This document shows, one piece after another, positions 45,544 through 58,209 of a stretch of DNA of 64,000 nucleotides. The first letter of the stretch is position 1. Each line of letters opens with the position of its first letter. Position numbers and translations under genes: made by a program. The notes beneath the pieces were generated by a model that was not told the origin of the DNA, ran no database searches, and saw only the letters and a program-made list of their open reading frames with translations. The DNA comes from Calocera cornea HHB12733 (lineage: Eukaryota; Basidiomycota; Dacrymycetes; Dacrymycetales; Dacrymycetaceae): positions 62,001-126,000 of the forward strand of contig KV423971.1 of assembly GCA_001632435.1 (NCBI GenBank), given 5' to 3'.

Positions 45544-47440
45544 TCAGGTTCTTTGCTCCGACTTGAGCGGTTGAGTGTCCGACTTCCACCGAGGCATCAA
45601 GAACTTGGCGACTTCGACTTCCAACCCTCCACATCTGCTTTCGGTCCTGATAGGCCCACCGCGGCTTCGCAGGCCAAATATCTCCAGGCGCGTAGCCACA
45701 GAGTGCCATCAGCTGTTCGACTCGAACGGAGTTTGCCCCATGGGTTGCAGCGAGGACCGGAGAGAAGAATACATAGGGGTAGTACCTGCCCGCCACACTT
45801 GCAAGTGGCACGAAAATTGTGTTGCTTTCCGAAAGGACCGGCTTGAAGTGGAAGCTCAGAGGTGGGTCTGGGAGAGATGGTAGTGCAACGAGGCCCGATA
45901 AGGATGTTCCGTCGGACCCCAATCCATCACGATCATCCTGATCTACATCCGTTTCTGGAACCGTCTCGTAGAGAGTACCAGACAGCCACACGTCCTCCAG
46001 GATGTTCGCTCGTCGGGCCTGAATACTGAAGTCTTTCATGAAAAGGCTCCGAGTTTCCGCACCTTTAGAGATGAATGAAAGGATGTCGCTGTCTTGAATA
46101 ATGTGGACGAGCAGTCGAACGAGATAGCCAACGCAGATTAACTCCGGCCCCCACCAGGCAGCATCAGACGTGACTTGTTGCTGCCTGTCCGGAAAAATCG
46201 CAGAGGTGCCACTCGAACCTGCTCGTCTTTGAGAGGACACTGTCTCTGTCGTCGATGAAGCTTCTGTTCTCGTCAGAGACCAGCGATCGCTCAGTCGCCA
46301 CGTCATGACCAGTCCTTTTGTAAAGGCCGAGCATCCTTGATCAAAGGCGACTTGCCTGGGGCGACCAGGATCAGTCTGAGAGTCCGGATGAAGGAGAGAC
46401 GGACGAAGGCGGTATCGTGAAACACGTTGTCTGGTCGAAAGGTCCCAAGATAGACCCGGAGTCCGGATGGGATCGCTTATGCGTGATACGGAAGTACATC
46501 GAATGTCTCCACTTGCACGACGTATGCTGCTCCCAGGAGCCGCAAATTCATTGCTGGCTGTCGATCGAGTCCGGAATTTGTCCCCAAGATCCGCACAAGG
46601 ACATCGAGAACCATCGCTTGCCAACAATGAATAATCTCGTCATCTGATACACCTGTGATCGGTGGTCGTAACTGAGCCCACACCATGTCGCCTACACGGA
46701 AAAGGCTGGCTGCTGCGGAACTTGGAGTGCGCCTCCTTGCCTGGGTCCTCCACGGGTAAGATCGGGGGTGTATCGCGGCCATGTTGTCCCAACATAGAGA
46801 CGTCGTACTCGGATCGCGGCTTCGCCGTACCGCTGTTGTAATGGTCGACATTGAGACCCAACCGCTTACTCAGTTCCTTCTGCGAGGTGCCGGTGCACCA
46901 TTGGTATTCACAGTTATCCCTGGTAAGCGTCGGGTCCATCATAAACCAGTAAGCGTGGAATGCGAACTGCGCCGGGGAGCGAAAGTTGTTGACATAGGTC
47001 GACTCTATCAGACACTTACTGTGTCAGACAGTCGACCTACTACGCTCACCACACAGGTATAGAACTTCCGCATTATCGGTCTTGCCGCTCAGTCTTGGCT
47101 TTGAATATAGGGTATAGTGTTCAGGGAAGTCTGCTATGGAGTACGCTATACCGGAAAACGGTGGCACAATATTGCGTGGTGAGGATCTGTGGAAGAAGCT
47201 GCCGTCATGACACTCACCCTTGATGGGCAACTGTACCATAAGATAAGTGCCTATGTTCTTTCGCCATTCCTTGTTGCGCTTGTCATAGTGTGGAACGAGC
47301 TCCTCGTAATTCAGCACGCCGGTAAGCGCCGTCTCCTTCCGAATTTTCGGTCGGCAATTAGCGGCTCCGTCACTTCTGGGGAAACGCAGGAAACCATTGA
47401 TGAGCGGATCGAAAGGTAGCCTTGATGGTGAAGCAGACAT
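45544..47440 (-). pseudogene. Clr2-like silencing gene, decayed copy
   Basis: Paralogue of the intact gene at 48.2-50.1 kb. Exons 1 (47440-47218) and 2 (47130-47050) have exactly the same lengths (223 and 81 nt) and introns at the same sites. Exon 3 starts at 47004 and keeps similarity to the end, but the frame breaks three times: one extra base near 46700 (between FRSSQ and FRVGDMVW), another shift between about 46380 and 46470, and a two-base loss near 45630. A nonsense TAA stands at 46479-46477 where the other copy has a tyrosine codon. Conserved residues run without a gap across the first and last breaks, so introns cannot explain them. The original stop is still recognisable at 45546-45544. 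Confidence 0.88.
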
Positions 47441-48154
47441 ATTGGACGGTATGGGCCCGAAAAGGATATCGAATGACCGAACAGCGGACTAGCCTGTGGA
47501 GCGACGTGCACAACAGAGACAGAGCTGTGACAAGCCAACGCCGCATTTCAGTTTATGTTAAGCTTATAAGTGACGGAGGCATTTCAGCTACATAAAACGC
47601 CCAACTAAGCGGTTCGCCTCAATATCCGACGTTCGACAAGCTCGACAAGCAACAGTGAGCAACGCGCATGGAAGGCTAGCTCTCTTGAAACCTCCCTGGT
47701 AGCTGAACCTGTGAGCATTGACCACATATTGCATAACTGAACTCATGGGCAACATCTGTGTACCTGGGTGAACCTTAAAGTACTGTAGGATACCCCACGG
47801 AAGCAAAGTCCTGATTTTGGATCAGTACCCACAGTGTAGTGGATAAGCGACTTCACGTACTACATGGCCTAAGTGTTGAGCTTGCAAGACAGATCAAGCC
47901 TCTTAGGACCAGACAATTATTCCAGCGGCCTTGGATCTCTAATACAGGGCCTAAGCGGTTCTTCTGTACAGACCCCAGAGGCTTAAACACACATGAACAT
48001 GAGATTGGTGGACATGATATTGTACCTCTCAATTCAGTGCTTGCTAGAGTAAGATTAATTGCATAACACAAGCCATGCAGACTATCTCAAGATTACAGAG
48101 TTACAAAACCACCATTGCCCATGTAGAAACCCCTAAACTTGAACCCAATCTGAG
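47441..48154. other. Spacer between the two Clr2-like copies
   Basis: About 710 bp with the former promoter of the decayed copy and the 3' region of the intact one. AT-richer than the genes; no gene or RNA recognised. Confidence 0.45.
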
Positions 48155-50116
48155 TTATGTCCTGCGCTCTGCTTTGAGGGCCCGAGCTCCCACTTTCCAG
48201 CGGGGCATCAAGAACTCCCTCACTTCTTCTTCCAACTCATCCCACATCTCCTTTCGCTCCCGATGCATTGGTGGCAGATTCGCAGGCCAGACATCTCCAG
48301 GAGCGTGCCCACAGAGAGACATCAGCTGCTCAGGTCGAACGGGGTTTGTCTTGCGTATAGCACCCAATACCGGAGAGAAGAGTAAATAAGGGTAATATCG
48401 GCCTGCCACACTCTCCAATGACACAAAAATGGTATTGGTGGGCGACAACACAGACTTGAACTTGAAGCCCAGCGGTGGATCAGGAAGCGAATCAGGAAGG
48501 GGATCAGGAAGAGATGGCAGGGCAACCAGGCTTGACAATGATGACACGTCTAATCCGGAGCCAGTCTCTATCTTGGTTGGAGAACCAGGACTGCTGTGAT
48601 CGGCATCTTGTTCTGGGATAGTTTCGTAGAGAGTACCAGAGAGCCACACATCCCTTGGGTTGTCCACCCGTCTAGCCTGAATCTTCTTGACTTTCAGGAA
48701 GAGGCCCCGACCTCCTGCGCCATTTGAGATGAATGCAAGAATGGTGCTATCCACAATGGCGCTTCGTCGCAGTCGAACAACATCGCCAACCCAGATTTGT
48801 TCTGGTCCCCACCAGATCGCATCTGCCGCGACGGGTTGATGTGTGCCCGAAGGAGTAGCAGATGCAGACCTTGACTCGGCTCGTAACGATGGTGGCACTG
48901 CTTCTCCAGCGGTCAAGGAGATTGTCCTCGAGAGAGACCAGCGATCTCTCACCCACCAACTGGCGACAAGCCCTTTAAGCCAAGCCGGCCACCCTCGATC
49001 GAATGTGACCTGCCGTGGGCGTTGATCGTGCTGTGAGTCCGGGAAGACCTGAATTTCCGACAATCGATGGAAGGCAGACGCGTCGACTATGTTTTCTGGC
49101 TTGGCGTTTGACATATACGACTGAAGACCAGGTGAAAGCGCATAAGCATGGTAGGGTAGCACATCAAAGGCTTCAACCTGTGCAACATATGCAACGCCTA
49201 GGAGCCTCAATTTGACTGCAGGCTGTCGATCCATAGACGTCCCGGTCCAGAGAGGACGCGTGGTGACATCGAGTACAATGGCCGGCCAGCACTGAAGGGT
49301 CTCGTCGTCCGATTCACCGACTATGGGTGGTCGGAGGTGCGCCCAAACCATCTCGCCGACACGGTATGGAGGATTGTCACGGAGTTTGGATTGTGCCTCC
49401 TCAGCAGGATCTTGCACAGGAGAAGCCATCGGGGTATCACTCCCGGCTTCTCCAAATCCAGATGCGTCGTACTGCGACCGCTGTTTGTCCGTTCCACTGC
49501 TGTAGTGATCGACCTTGGTACCCAATCGCCTGCTGAGCTCTTTCTGGGGGGTCCGGGTGCACCATTGGCATTCGCAGTTGGATACATTGAGCGTCGGGTC
49601 CATCATCAACCAAAGCGCGTGAAAAGCGAATTCTGCGGGAGACCGGAAATTATTGACATATCTGGAACCTGACACCCAGTCAGTCAACTTTGCTCGTGGT
49701 GTTGCCACTGCAACACATTCACCATATAGATATAGGTCGTCTCGCTGTTCGGTAATGCCACTCATCCGGGGTTTCGAGTAGAGCGCGTAATGCTGTGGAA
49801 ACTCTGCAATCCTATATGACACATGCCTGGCGGCTGCCGAACATATGGATCAGCCTTGTAAGACGGTGTTGCTATCAGTACCGCAATACTTACGATCAAT
49901 AGGCAATAGCGTCATGAGGAAATTGCCGACTTTGTCTCTCCAGTCTTTATTCCGCTTGTCATCGTGAGGAACGAGCTCCATGTAATTGAGGACGCCCGGT
50001 GGCGCATTCTCCTTTGTCACGGTCGGTCGTTTCTTCGGAGATCCATCACTTCTTGGGAAGCGCAATATACCATTCATCGGCATGTCAAAAGGAAGTCTTG
50101 CTGTTGATGAGGACAT
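48155..50116 (-). CDS. Clr2 (cryptic loci regulator 2)-type silencing protein
   Basis: Exons (minus): 50116-49894, 49803-49723, 49668-48155; 605 aa. Clr2 is a scaffold of the fission-yeast SHREC heterochromatin complex; basidiomycetes carry related proteins. Visible features: an N-terminal module with ILRFPRSDG, GVLNYMELVPHDDKRNKDW and FPQHYALYSKPRM; a cysteine motif in WLMMDPTLNVSNCECQWCTR; then an SH3/BAH-like part (YRVGEMVWAHLRPPI, CWPAIVLDV, VAYVAQVEAFDVLPYHAY), and a second such region (IWVGDVVRLR, VWLSGTLYETIPE). The 54-nt intron 2 contains no stop and could be overlooked. Family call is from remembered pattern; function in this fungus is inferred. It shares structure with the decayed copy to its left. 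Confidence 0.75.
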
Positions 50117-50863
50117 GCTGAAAAGTATGACGAAGGAACGGGTATTGTATGAGTGAAGAGCGGAGCTGCTCGCAGGGCCACAGAAGGAATGCCTGAAGAA
50201 AGAACGACACCAGCCCGTCGCCACGCTTTTCGTCGCGCTTATAATTGACGGAGGCATTTTCGCGGTACAGCTTTCCTGTATCACGGCTTGCAGACGTATT
50301 CGCCTCGGCTTGGACAATTTGCTTCCGCTCACTGCCGTTGTTTCCGCTTATACTTTACTTCCGTGGTAAACATTTGCTGCCGCTTTGAGTATCTACTTCC
50401 GCGCCCTGTTCTTGCTTCCGGTAAAGCACTTCGCTTCCGCGTCATGCTTTGGCTTCGGCTCTGGATATTTACTTCCTCTCTGTATGTTGTTTCTGCTAAC
50501 TTATCACAAATTTGATTCCGATTTATGGGCTCACTTCCTTAGATGGGTTAGCATCCGTTTAGCGAGTTGCCTTCGCTACAGGAGCTACAGAAGGGGAGGA
50601 AATATTATCCCGGAACTCAATAACTAAAAGTTATAGAGCGGAATTATAGAGTCCAGACGGGGGGGACAGAAACTCTCCCAGCGGAGGTAAAAGTACTCTC
50701 AAAACTCCCTCTGGCGGACGCGAAAATGCACGGAATTAATTACTCACGCAATCCAGAACGTGACTAATACTACCTCGGACGCCCAGTCTCCCACGACGAC
50801 GTGGACGAAGCTTCTGCATAGCCACCGTAATTGCGCTCTTGTCTCTCCCAACACCGCCGGAGA
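50117..50863. other. Intergenic region with motif array 3
   Basis: About 750 bp divergent region between the Clr2-type gene and ZW10; holds the array listed separately and no gene. Confidence 0.5.
50297..50726 (+). repeat. Motif array 3 with inverted copies at the right end
   Basis: About a dozen plus-strand copies (TTTGCTTCCGC, TTTACTTCCGT, ATTTGCTGCCGC, CTACTTCCGC, TTCGCTTCCGC and variants) at 50297-50577, then minus-strand copies at about 50637 (AGCGGAATTATAG), 50681 (GCGGAGGTAAAA) and 50713 (GGCGGACGCGAAAA). Same organisation as arrays 2, 4 and 5. Confidence 0.72.
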
Positions 50864-53800
50864 ATGGCATTTCCTGTGCCTCAGCATCTACCTCGTGCTG
50901 GACCACTAGCAGACATACATGATGCATCACCGGTTACTCAAGCATCGGTTGCACAAACCGTATTGAGCGGGATAGCGAAGCCTTTGCCGGACCTGACATC
51001 ATCTATTGCGCAAAAATGTGTTGACGAGCTTGATCGGGCGATTGTCGACACCAAGGTAAGTTGTCCTTTTCAAGGCAAAGATTGGGGCTTATTTCAGTTG
51101 TGACGGAAGAAAGAATTGTGTTCGCATATCGACAGAGATCCTGTCGCATTTGACCGACAGCGACAGTCTGCCATTGACATTTCTCGCCAAGCTGCTCATC
51201 TCGGCACCCAGGTCAAGCATTTGGAAGGTGTGCTAAATGACCCTCAGGTAGGATCGTCATTCACCGAACGCGTCTTATGCATATCTGAACTTGAACTAGA
51301 ACGGGATAATGCCAGTCTTGTTCCGTACGCTAGCCTCTCATAACCAGGTCGCTCAGTCATTCCAGGATGCGTCGAGCCGAACGAAAGCCTTGGAGGCGTT
51401 CCTCACATGCTTTGCTCAGCTGGAGGACATCATGGAGAAGACGCGACAGGGAGACCTGCCTGAGGCTGCGCATCTGTGCAAAAACCTCTCGGGCTTACTC
51501 GCGCAGTCGGAAGCGGACGGAATGTTCAAAGGCAGTAAGCTCTGGAGTAATCTAACTGTGAGTGTCACCCTGTATTAAGGGCGTTGCCATGTATGTAATG
51601 TCTTGTATTGTCTGCAGGGCCGCTATCGAGCAACGGATGACAATATCCAAGAACAACTGGGAAAGGCGTACCATAATGGCGTCTACCTAACTACCAAGGG
51701 CAAGGTGACTACGATACAGGTCCAACAAATAGTCAAATGTGGGTACAGATGGAGGCGCAGTGTCGACCTGAACTCATCCTATGGTACAGTGCCGGCATGG
51801 ATCAAACCTTTGGAGCTAGCTGCCATCGTTTCCGCAATGAGAGATGGAACTGTGCAAGCCATCGCCGCGTCACTTCGGAAGGAGATCATGACCAGGCTAG
51901 TCGAGCCCGTTCTTGTCGCATTTGATTCTGTGTCTATCAACGGAGATGCGTTAAGCGTCCAGAGCGGTAGCGAAGAGATTGGTTCCGTTCTGCCCAACTT
52001 GGAGCAACTTCTCAACTTCCTCAAGACGAACCTCCCGCAAGCGATTATGGCCACGTTGCACCTTGATGTGTCTTCCTCTATACTGAAACATCTCCTCGCA
52101 CCGAACTTGCCGCAATCGCTCCCCGCATTGCCACCGTTTCTCCATCTCTTGCGAGAAGCCGTGCAACTGGAGCGGAAGTTCGATGATGTGTCCGACATCA
52201 AAGAGTGGGCCGACGATGTGGGGTTGCACTATGAGCGAGGTCGGCGACAAGCATTGTTGGAACACGCCAGAGCGATAATACTGGACGGCGATAAGGGCTT
52301 CTTCGAAGTGGAAGACGTAATTGAGGCGCCGAATTCGAACGCTACAGCAACTGCTACGTCGGCCACTGCTTCTGTCCCTGCAGTAACCTCCGCACTAGAG
52401 GAGGAAGACGACGAGTCGACATGGGATTTTGAGGATGCTCAACCCTCCAAGCAAGTGATCAGCGTTGTAACCGCTCAAAGCCGGCCGATGGAGGATGTCG
52501 ATGATGAGACTTGGGGTTTTGATGATGCAGAGAGGTCTGATCGTGTCGAGGAGGGTGCTTCCAGAGAGGAGTCGTCCGAGTGGGGCTGGGATGAGGAACC
52601 GAGACAGGCGCCCGAAGAGGACGACCCATGGGACGAACCAAAGCCAGCACCGAGGGCAAACGCCAGCTCTGCTCCGCGGGTAGCGAGTAAACTGGAAAAA
52701 AGAGCCAATCGCGGTAGACAGCCGACAGCTTCAGCAGCGCCAGTGGCTCCTGTGACATCCATCCGCAGCCCTTCCGTGGCGCAACCCATACCATCTCCAA
52801 TGCCGGCTCGACCTCAAACACTTCCCGCAAAGTCTGAACCTGGAAAGCAGACCTTCACCGTTTCTCAGCGAGCACGATCGGTCCTTCAGGTGGCAGAGAT
52901 ATGCTTGGAAGAGTCCAAGCAACTTCTGGTGCATACGTAAGCTATAATGACTCACTTGGGCTGACAACTGTGCTTACAATGGAGCAGGGAGATTCCCAAG
53001 CGACATCCGCCCACGGGCACACTAATGATGTCTATGCCCTCGTCTGTATTTGATCTATATCGAGCGCTCCCACAGGAGGACATTGCATCTCCACGATATG
53101 TCATTGTCGCAAACGATTGCAAGTATTTGTCTATGGAGGTTATGAAGATTGCCCAGTCGTCATCTCAGCAAGCCGACGTCACCAAGTTTTCTGAGACAGT
53201 AAAGAAGCTGGAGACGGCAAGCGCTCGCGCACTGATCTCCACTATCGTACGCGCTGGGTTCATGTAGTGGTGGATTGACTAACGGAGACCACACAGGCAT
53301 ACCAAATCGCCCGAATGAGTGAAGCATTGGCACCCGCAGCAGGCTTTGCCAATGCCTCGGACGACGCACGCGGGGCGCAATGTCATCGAGCAGTAGAAAA
53401 CGTTGTCTCTCGAACTCAGAATCTCAGAAAGGAGTGGCAGGTAGGCGCTTTCCATGCTGCTTCTTTGAGGTGGGCTGACAGGTATGCAGCCCCTGATGAC
53501 TTTCCCAACCTATGCTCGAGCAATGGGAGCGGTCGTGGATAGCGCCCTCCATGGCATGATGGATGCTATTTTGAATCTTCCGGACATCACCGAGAGCGAG
53601 TCCCATCGCCTGAGCTCTCTGTGCATCATGATGCAACGCGTGGAAGAGGTGTTCATCAGAGCTCCAGGGATGGTGAGCACGTCTCACCTTGTGTGATGTT
53701 ATGGCACCAACGCACTCGGTAGAATTCAGAGGTGGCGTCGTACGTCCCATCCTGGTTCAAGTTCAACTATCTCTCCACTCTGCTGGTAAGCGAGACTCTT

Positions 53801-53993
53801 TGTTAGCCCGCGTTGGGATCTAATACCTTGGCAGGAAGCGTCGATGGCAGACATCACGGAGTTTTTCACAGAGGGCATGCTTGTCGATTTCGACGTGCAG
53901 GAGATTGCATCGCTCTTGCGAGCATTGTTTGCGGATACGCCTTTGCGAGCACAGACCATCGATCTGGTGTTAGGTGGTCAACACCCACAGTAA
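50864..53993 (+). CDS. ZW10: ZW10/Dsl1-type tethering and kinetochore protein
   Basis: Nine exons: 50864-51055, 51110-51247, 51348-51557, 51618-52936, 52988-53246, 53297-53440, 53490-53672, 53723-53785, 53835-53993; 888 aa. Subunit of the ER vesicle-tethering (Dsl1/NRZ) complex. The N-terminal third is helical with heptad-like spacing (DISRQAAHLGTQVKHLEGVL); the centre has acidic tracts with repeated W-F/G-D motifs (STWDFEDAQ, ETWGFDDAE, SEWGWDEE, DPWDEP), typical of fungal Zw10; the C-terminus has FDLYRALPQED, VANDCKYLSMEV and a long helical bundle ending TIDLVLGGQHPQ. Short introns near the 3' end all keep frame. The joins around intron 1 and intron 2 (100 nt) are the least certain, and an in-frame intron inside exon 4 near 51700 cannot be excluded. 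Confidence 0.85.
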
Positions 53994-54164
53994 TTCAACC
54001 ATAACGCAATAGATACCCTGCATTGTCTATCTATATCCTGAAGCAAAGCCCAGTAGCGTACGTGGTTCACGTGGCCGGCGTCTTGTCCGCGAAGGCGCGC
54101 GATTGCGGGAGTCGGGTGAAAAGCAGGGACGCCCTCTAGGCCCAAAGGGGGCCTGCTTTGGGTG
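53994..54164. other. 3' region of ZW10
   Basis: Short spacer up to motif array 4; nothing else seen. Confidence 0.4.
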
Positions 54165-54812
54165 TACTTTACTTCCGGGCTTGGGTTTGTCTCCGCCACA
54201 CTATTTGCCTCCGCTGAGCAACTTACTTCCGCTGTAATGTTTTCCTCCGTGATTCCATTTTCCTCCGCTCTACTATTGGCCTCGGCTACAGAGTTTGCAT
54301 CCCCCCTTCTCCAATCTGTCTCCGCCCGTCAGGTTTGCCTCCGCTTTTGAATTCTCCTCCGCTAGTTGGTTTGCTTCCGAGCTTGAGGTTTACTTCCGCG
54401 GTCTCATTTGTCCCCCTGAACTTGTTTGCTTCCGGATAACAATTTAGTTCCGCTACGATATTTAATTCCGTGGAATATGCTTGCTTCCCCTGGAGCTGAA
54501 TTGCATCCGGTAAATAGCTTGCCTCCGTAGTCCGATCTGTTTCCGTAGTCCTGCTTCCTCGGCAGTCATTCTATGTGACCAATGAAATAGTACAGCGGAG
54601 GTAGATTAGCTACCCGAAGCAAGCCACTGGTCGGAAGTAAACATTGAAGCGGAAGCAAATCGGGTGCCGGATGCAAGCGTTGGACGGACGCAAATCAGAA
54701 AGCGGAGGCGGATGGGAAGCGGAGGTACATATGTAGCGGAGGCAGAAATAGTTAAGCGGAGGCAAATGATAGAGCGGGAGGAAAACACCATAACGGAGAC
54801 GGGGTCTTAGAC
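54165..54812. repeat. Motif array 4, head-to-head inverted arms
   Basis: Left arm 54165-54560: about 19 plus-strand copies (TTTACTTCCGG, TTTGTCTCCGC, TTTGCCTCCGC, TTACTTCCGCT and so on). Right arm 54592-54812: about 11 minus-strand copies (GCGGAGGTAGA, CGGAAGTAAA, GCGGAAGCAAA, GCGGAGGCAAA). A spacer of about 30 bp lies between. Outer ends carry TTTGGGT (54156-54162 region) and its inverse ACCCAAA (about 54812), so the whole block resembles an element with short terminal inverted repeats and motif-rich subterminal arms. It lies between ZW10 and VPS5. Confidence 0.82.
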
Positions 54813-54976
54813 CCAAAATCCCTTGCTTGGGGCGTGCAGCTCGTACCGCAACGCGCCCGATCCCTGAGAGAGTGTGGGGCTGTGTGTGCTTCTCTGCTCC
54901 CGCGCGGTGTCGGTATCACCACCGGCGACTGCTGCGTTTCGCTGCTCCTCCACACCCACCGCGCCCTCTCAGTGTC

Positions 54977-57900
54977 ATGGAGCAGAGCGGCTTCGACGAC
55001 CTCTTCACCCCCTCCGCCGTCCCCCGCGTCAGCAACCCCTTTGCGGACGGCGACAACCCCTTCGCAGACATCCGCTCACCCACAACAGACCCATGGGCTT
55101 CCTTCTACCAGCCAGGGTCGCCGGCCGCACCTCCCCCGGCATCACTCATCGCACACACGGACACCAGGTTCCCATCCGAGTCCCCACAGACCTCTCCTGC
55201 TAGGCCCGCTTTCTCCTCCACCAGGACGAGTGAGGCTGACGTGACAGCTGTACACGAGGAGGACGAAGAGGACGAAATCCCGGTCCCACCCCGGAGCTCC
55301 ACGCTGTCCCCGCCCTTCAGAGAGGTGTACGACGAGCCCACCGTGCCCGACGTGGCTTCTCCCGATGCATCTGACACTCAGTCGACGTTCGAGACGCACA
55401 CGCCGGCCTCTATATACGAACCGTCATACACCACGCCGATCGCCACCTCGTCCATCCTCAGCGAGCCCACCCCCTTGCCGACGATGGCGTCCTTGTCAGG
55501 CCTCTCTGACTCTGCCTACGAATCGCCGCTTGAATCGGCGCCGTTCGGGAACCCCTTCGCGCCCACAACGCCCTTGACTGCTTCGACCTCCACATCGCAC
55601 TTCACTCCGACGGAGCGCAAATCTACCGCGGACCTGCTGGACTCATTGGGCATCGCGGACGATTCGCCTACGGGGGCGTTTGCGGGGCCCAAGTTCAAGC
55701 CTCCTCCGACCCCGAAACGCCGTCCAGCTGCAAAGAAACCCGCGGCTCCTCCGGCAGCCGTGATCAAGCAGCCTATCTTACAGAAACAACCTGCTCCTCC
55801 TGCTCCTGCTCCTGCCCCTGCCCCTGCCCCTGCTCTTACTCCAGTCGTCGAGAAGCCTGCTGAAGTGCCTACTCCTGCTCCGGTACCTGTACGGGAGAAA
55901 CCCCCAGTGGTGGAAACTATTGCCCCTGCCAGAGAGCCTGCGAAAGTTGAGCGTCCACCCGCGCCTGAGCTGGCGCCTCAGCCGCCAGTACCCATCATCG
56001 CAGAACCCACTCCCACCGCGCCGGAGATCTCGACCGCGGTGCAGACGCCACTTCCTCCTTCCGAAGTGCCGACTCCCGCTGTGCAAACGCCTGTGCGCGT
56101 GGCTAGCCCGCAGGCTCCTGCCCCACTTCCCCCGATTCAGACCGTCGCGGAGCCCCTATCGCCCGCGGGCAACTCTTGGGGTCATGGATCGACCATGGCA
56201 GCGTCAAATGAGCCTTCCTTCCTCTCCCCACTGGACGCACCCTACAAGCGCGTGGCGGACAGGACGATTAGCGATCTCACATTGGGAGGAGTTGAGGATG
56301 CTGGGTGGCACGGTATCGCAAGCCCAGTGACCACGCCGGGAGGGTGGTTGGCCAGTGGAGATGGAGAGATACTCGGAGATCGCAATGGGCAAGCGGAAAT
56401 CGCACGGCCTCAAACTCCGGAAGAGGCTCCTTCTGTGCAGGTATGTTTAGTCCGTATGTCTCAGGGCGGTACTGACCAAACTTGTAGGCAGTGACCACTC
56501 CGAAAGGGATGAAGCGTCGTATAGACCCTAATCGGCCGAGCATCAACGTCACTGTTGGTGATCCGCAGAAGGTTGGCGATCCTATCAACGCCCACATCGT
56601 ATATACGGTCCACACCACGGTACGGGCGTAGTCCGACCTTGAGAGCTGTTCCTAATCTTCAAACAGACAAACTCGCCCAACCTATTCCGAAAGCAATCCT
56701 TCTCTGTTCTGCGACGGTATTCTGACTTCTTATGGTTGTACGACAACCTCTGTCTGAACAACCCTGGCGTTATTGTTCCTCCAGTACCGGAGAAGCATTC
56801 TTTTGGACGGTTCCAGGAGACGTTCGTGGAGACTCGGCGACAGGCTCTCAACAAGTGCATCCAGAAAATAGTCGACCACCCTCTCCTGTACACCGATCCT
56901 GCCCTGAAGCTGTTTTTGGAGTCGGACTCTTTCGCTTTGGATGTGCGTGTCTGCCCTGAGTGCCACTGAGCGAAGTTTCTGATGTCGCTCTCTAGATCAA
57001 GCACCGCAAAACTGAGGGGGGCGTCGACCGGGCCGCCGGCGGGGCCGGGCTTATGGCTACCATTGGAAGTACCCTGACTGGACCAAAGTTCATTGAGAAC
57101 GACGACGTATGTGCTTCGTGTGTGGGTGCTTGAAATCCTGCTAACCTGGAGCATAGTGGTTTGAGAATCGGAAGATCTATCTCGATGCCCTCGAGTCTCA
57201 GTTCCGAGGCTTGATCAAGGCGATCGATATTGTGGCCAAGCAAAGAGCTGGTACGTGCTTTCCCCCCCCCCCCATTCATCAAACGTGGCGCTGAAGGTAC
57301 TCGTTCAGAGGTTGTCACTGCTGCTAGTGAGCTGTCTCAGGCGCTTTCCGAGCTGGCAGCATCCGGTCTCAGCAAGCAGCTATCGCATACTATCGGCATG
57401 CTTAGCGATGTGGAGAGCAGAGTCAAAGAGCTGCAAGAAAGCCAAGCTAAAGATGATGTGATGACCTTCCTTGCTGGAAGTAGGTTCTGCTTTGTCTCTC
57501 ACCCCGAGCTTAACTCATCGTTATATCAGTTGACGAGTATACTCGCCTGATTGGATCAATTCGATTAGCTTTCATGTCGCGCGAGCGCGTGTACGTTGCA
57601 TGGCAGAACGCGGAAACGGATGTGCGCAAGGTACGCGCTGCAAACGAAAGGGCGAAGCGGCAAGGAAAGCTGCCGTCTGACACGACTGGCGTGTCGCTCG
57701 CGCAGCTGAGCGCGGTATGTCGCATGGATGTTGCTATTGAATCACGCTGATACTTCAGGAAGGCCGAGCGGCGCGCTATCGACTCCAAAAATGAATTCGA
57801 CTCTGTGACCAAGCTGGTAAAGTCTGAGATCTCTCGTTTCGAACACGAACGGATAGAGGACTTCAAGGACTCTCTGGAACTGTTCTTGGAAAATATGATA

Positions 57901-58044
57901 CGGCGACAGAGAGAGGTAAGTCCGATTTCTGCGCCATCCCTCGCTCATGGACTCATCTCGGTGTAGTTGATTGTCGCCTGGGAGCAATATCAGAGCGTTC
58001 TTCTGAAGAGGGTAGGCGCCAACCCGCCGGTCAACGGTTCATGA
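54977..58044 (+). CDS. VPS5: Sorting nexin VPS5, retromer PX-BAR subunit
   Basis: Nine exons: 54977-56440, 56488-56619, 56667-56942, 56996-57106, 57157-57250, 57297-57479, 57530-57714, 57763-57915, 57967-58044; 891 aa. Endosomal retromer component. A 480-residue disordered N-terminus rich in Pro, Ala and Ser (including a PAPAPAPAPAP tract) begins with FDDLFTPS and NPFAD motifs. The PX domain spans exons 2-3 (INVTVGDPQKVGDPINAHIV, VLRRYSDFLWLYDNL for PI3P binding, IVPPVPEKHSFGRF). The BAR region follows (WFENRKIYLDALESQFRGLI, DEYTRLIGSIRLAF, ISRFEHERIEDFKDSLELFL). At intron 7 the acceptor must be the AAG at 57762, since the CAG four bases earlier breaks frame. Intron 5 contains a run of about 12 cytosines. 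Confidence 0.93.
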
Positions 58045-58209
58045 CCCTCTGCCTGCTAGCAGGCCATAAAACTTTCTCTCACGATCACGATAGTTTGGTA
58101 TAAATGGTTGCATAGTTCTACTACTGTACATTCGACGAGAGAGCCGGGCCCCGATGAACGCCTCATAGAAGCGTGAAGGCCATCAATGATGACCTGCGTG
58201 AGGCAAGGA

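Noticed and set aside
45544..47440. Intact Clr2-like gene with extra introns
   Set aside because: Similarity to the neighbouring copy continues without a gap through the first and last frame breaks, leaving no room for introns, and a nonsense codon replaces a conserved tyrosine.
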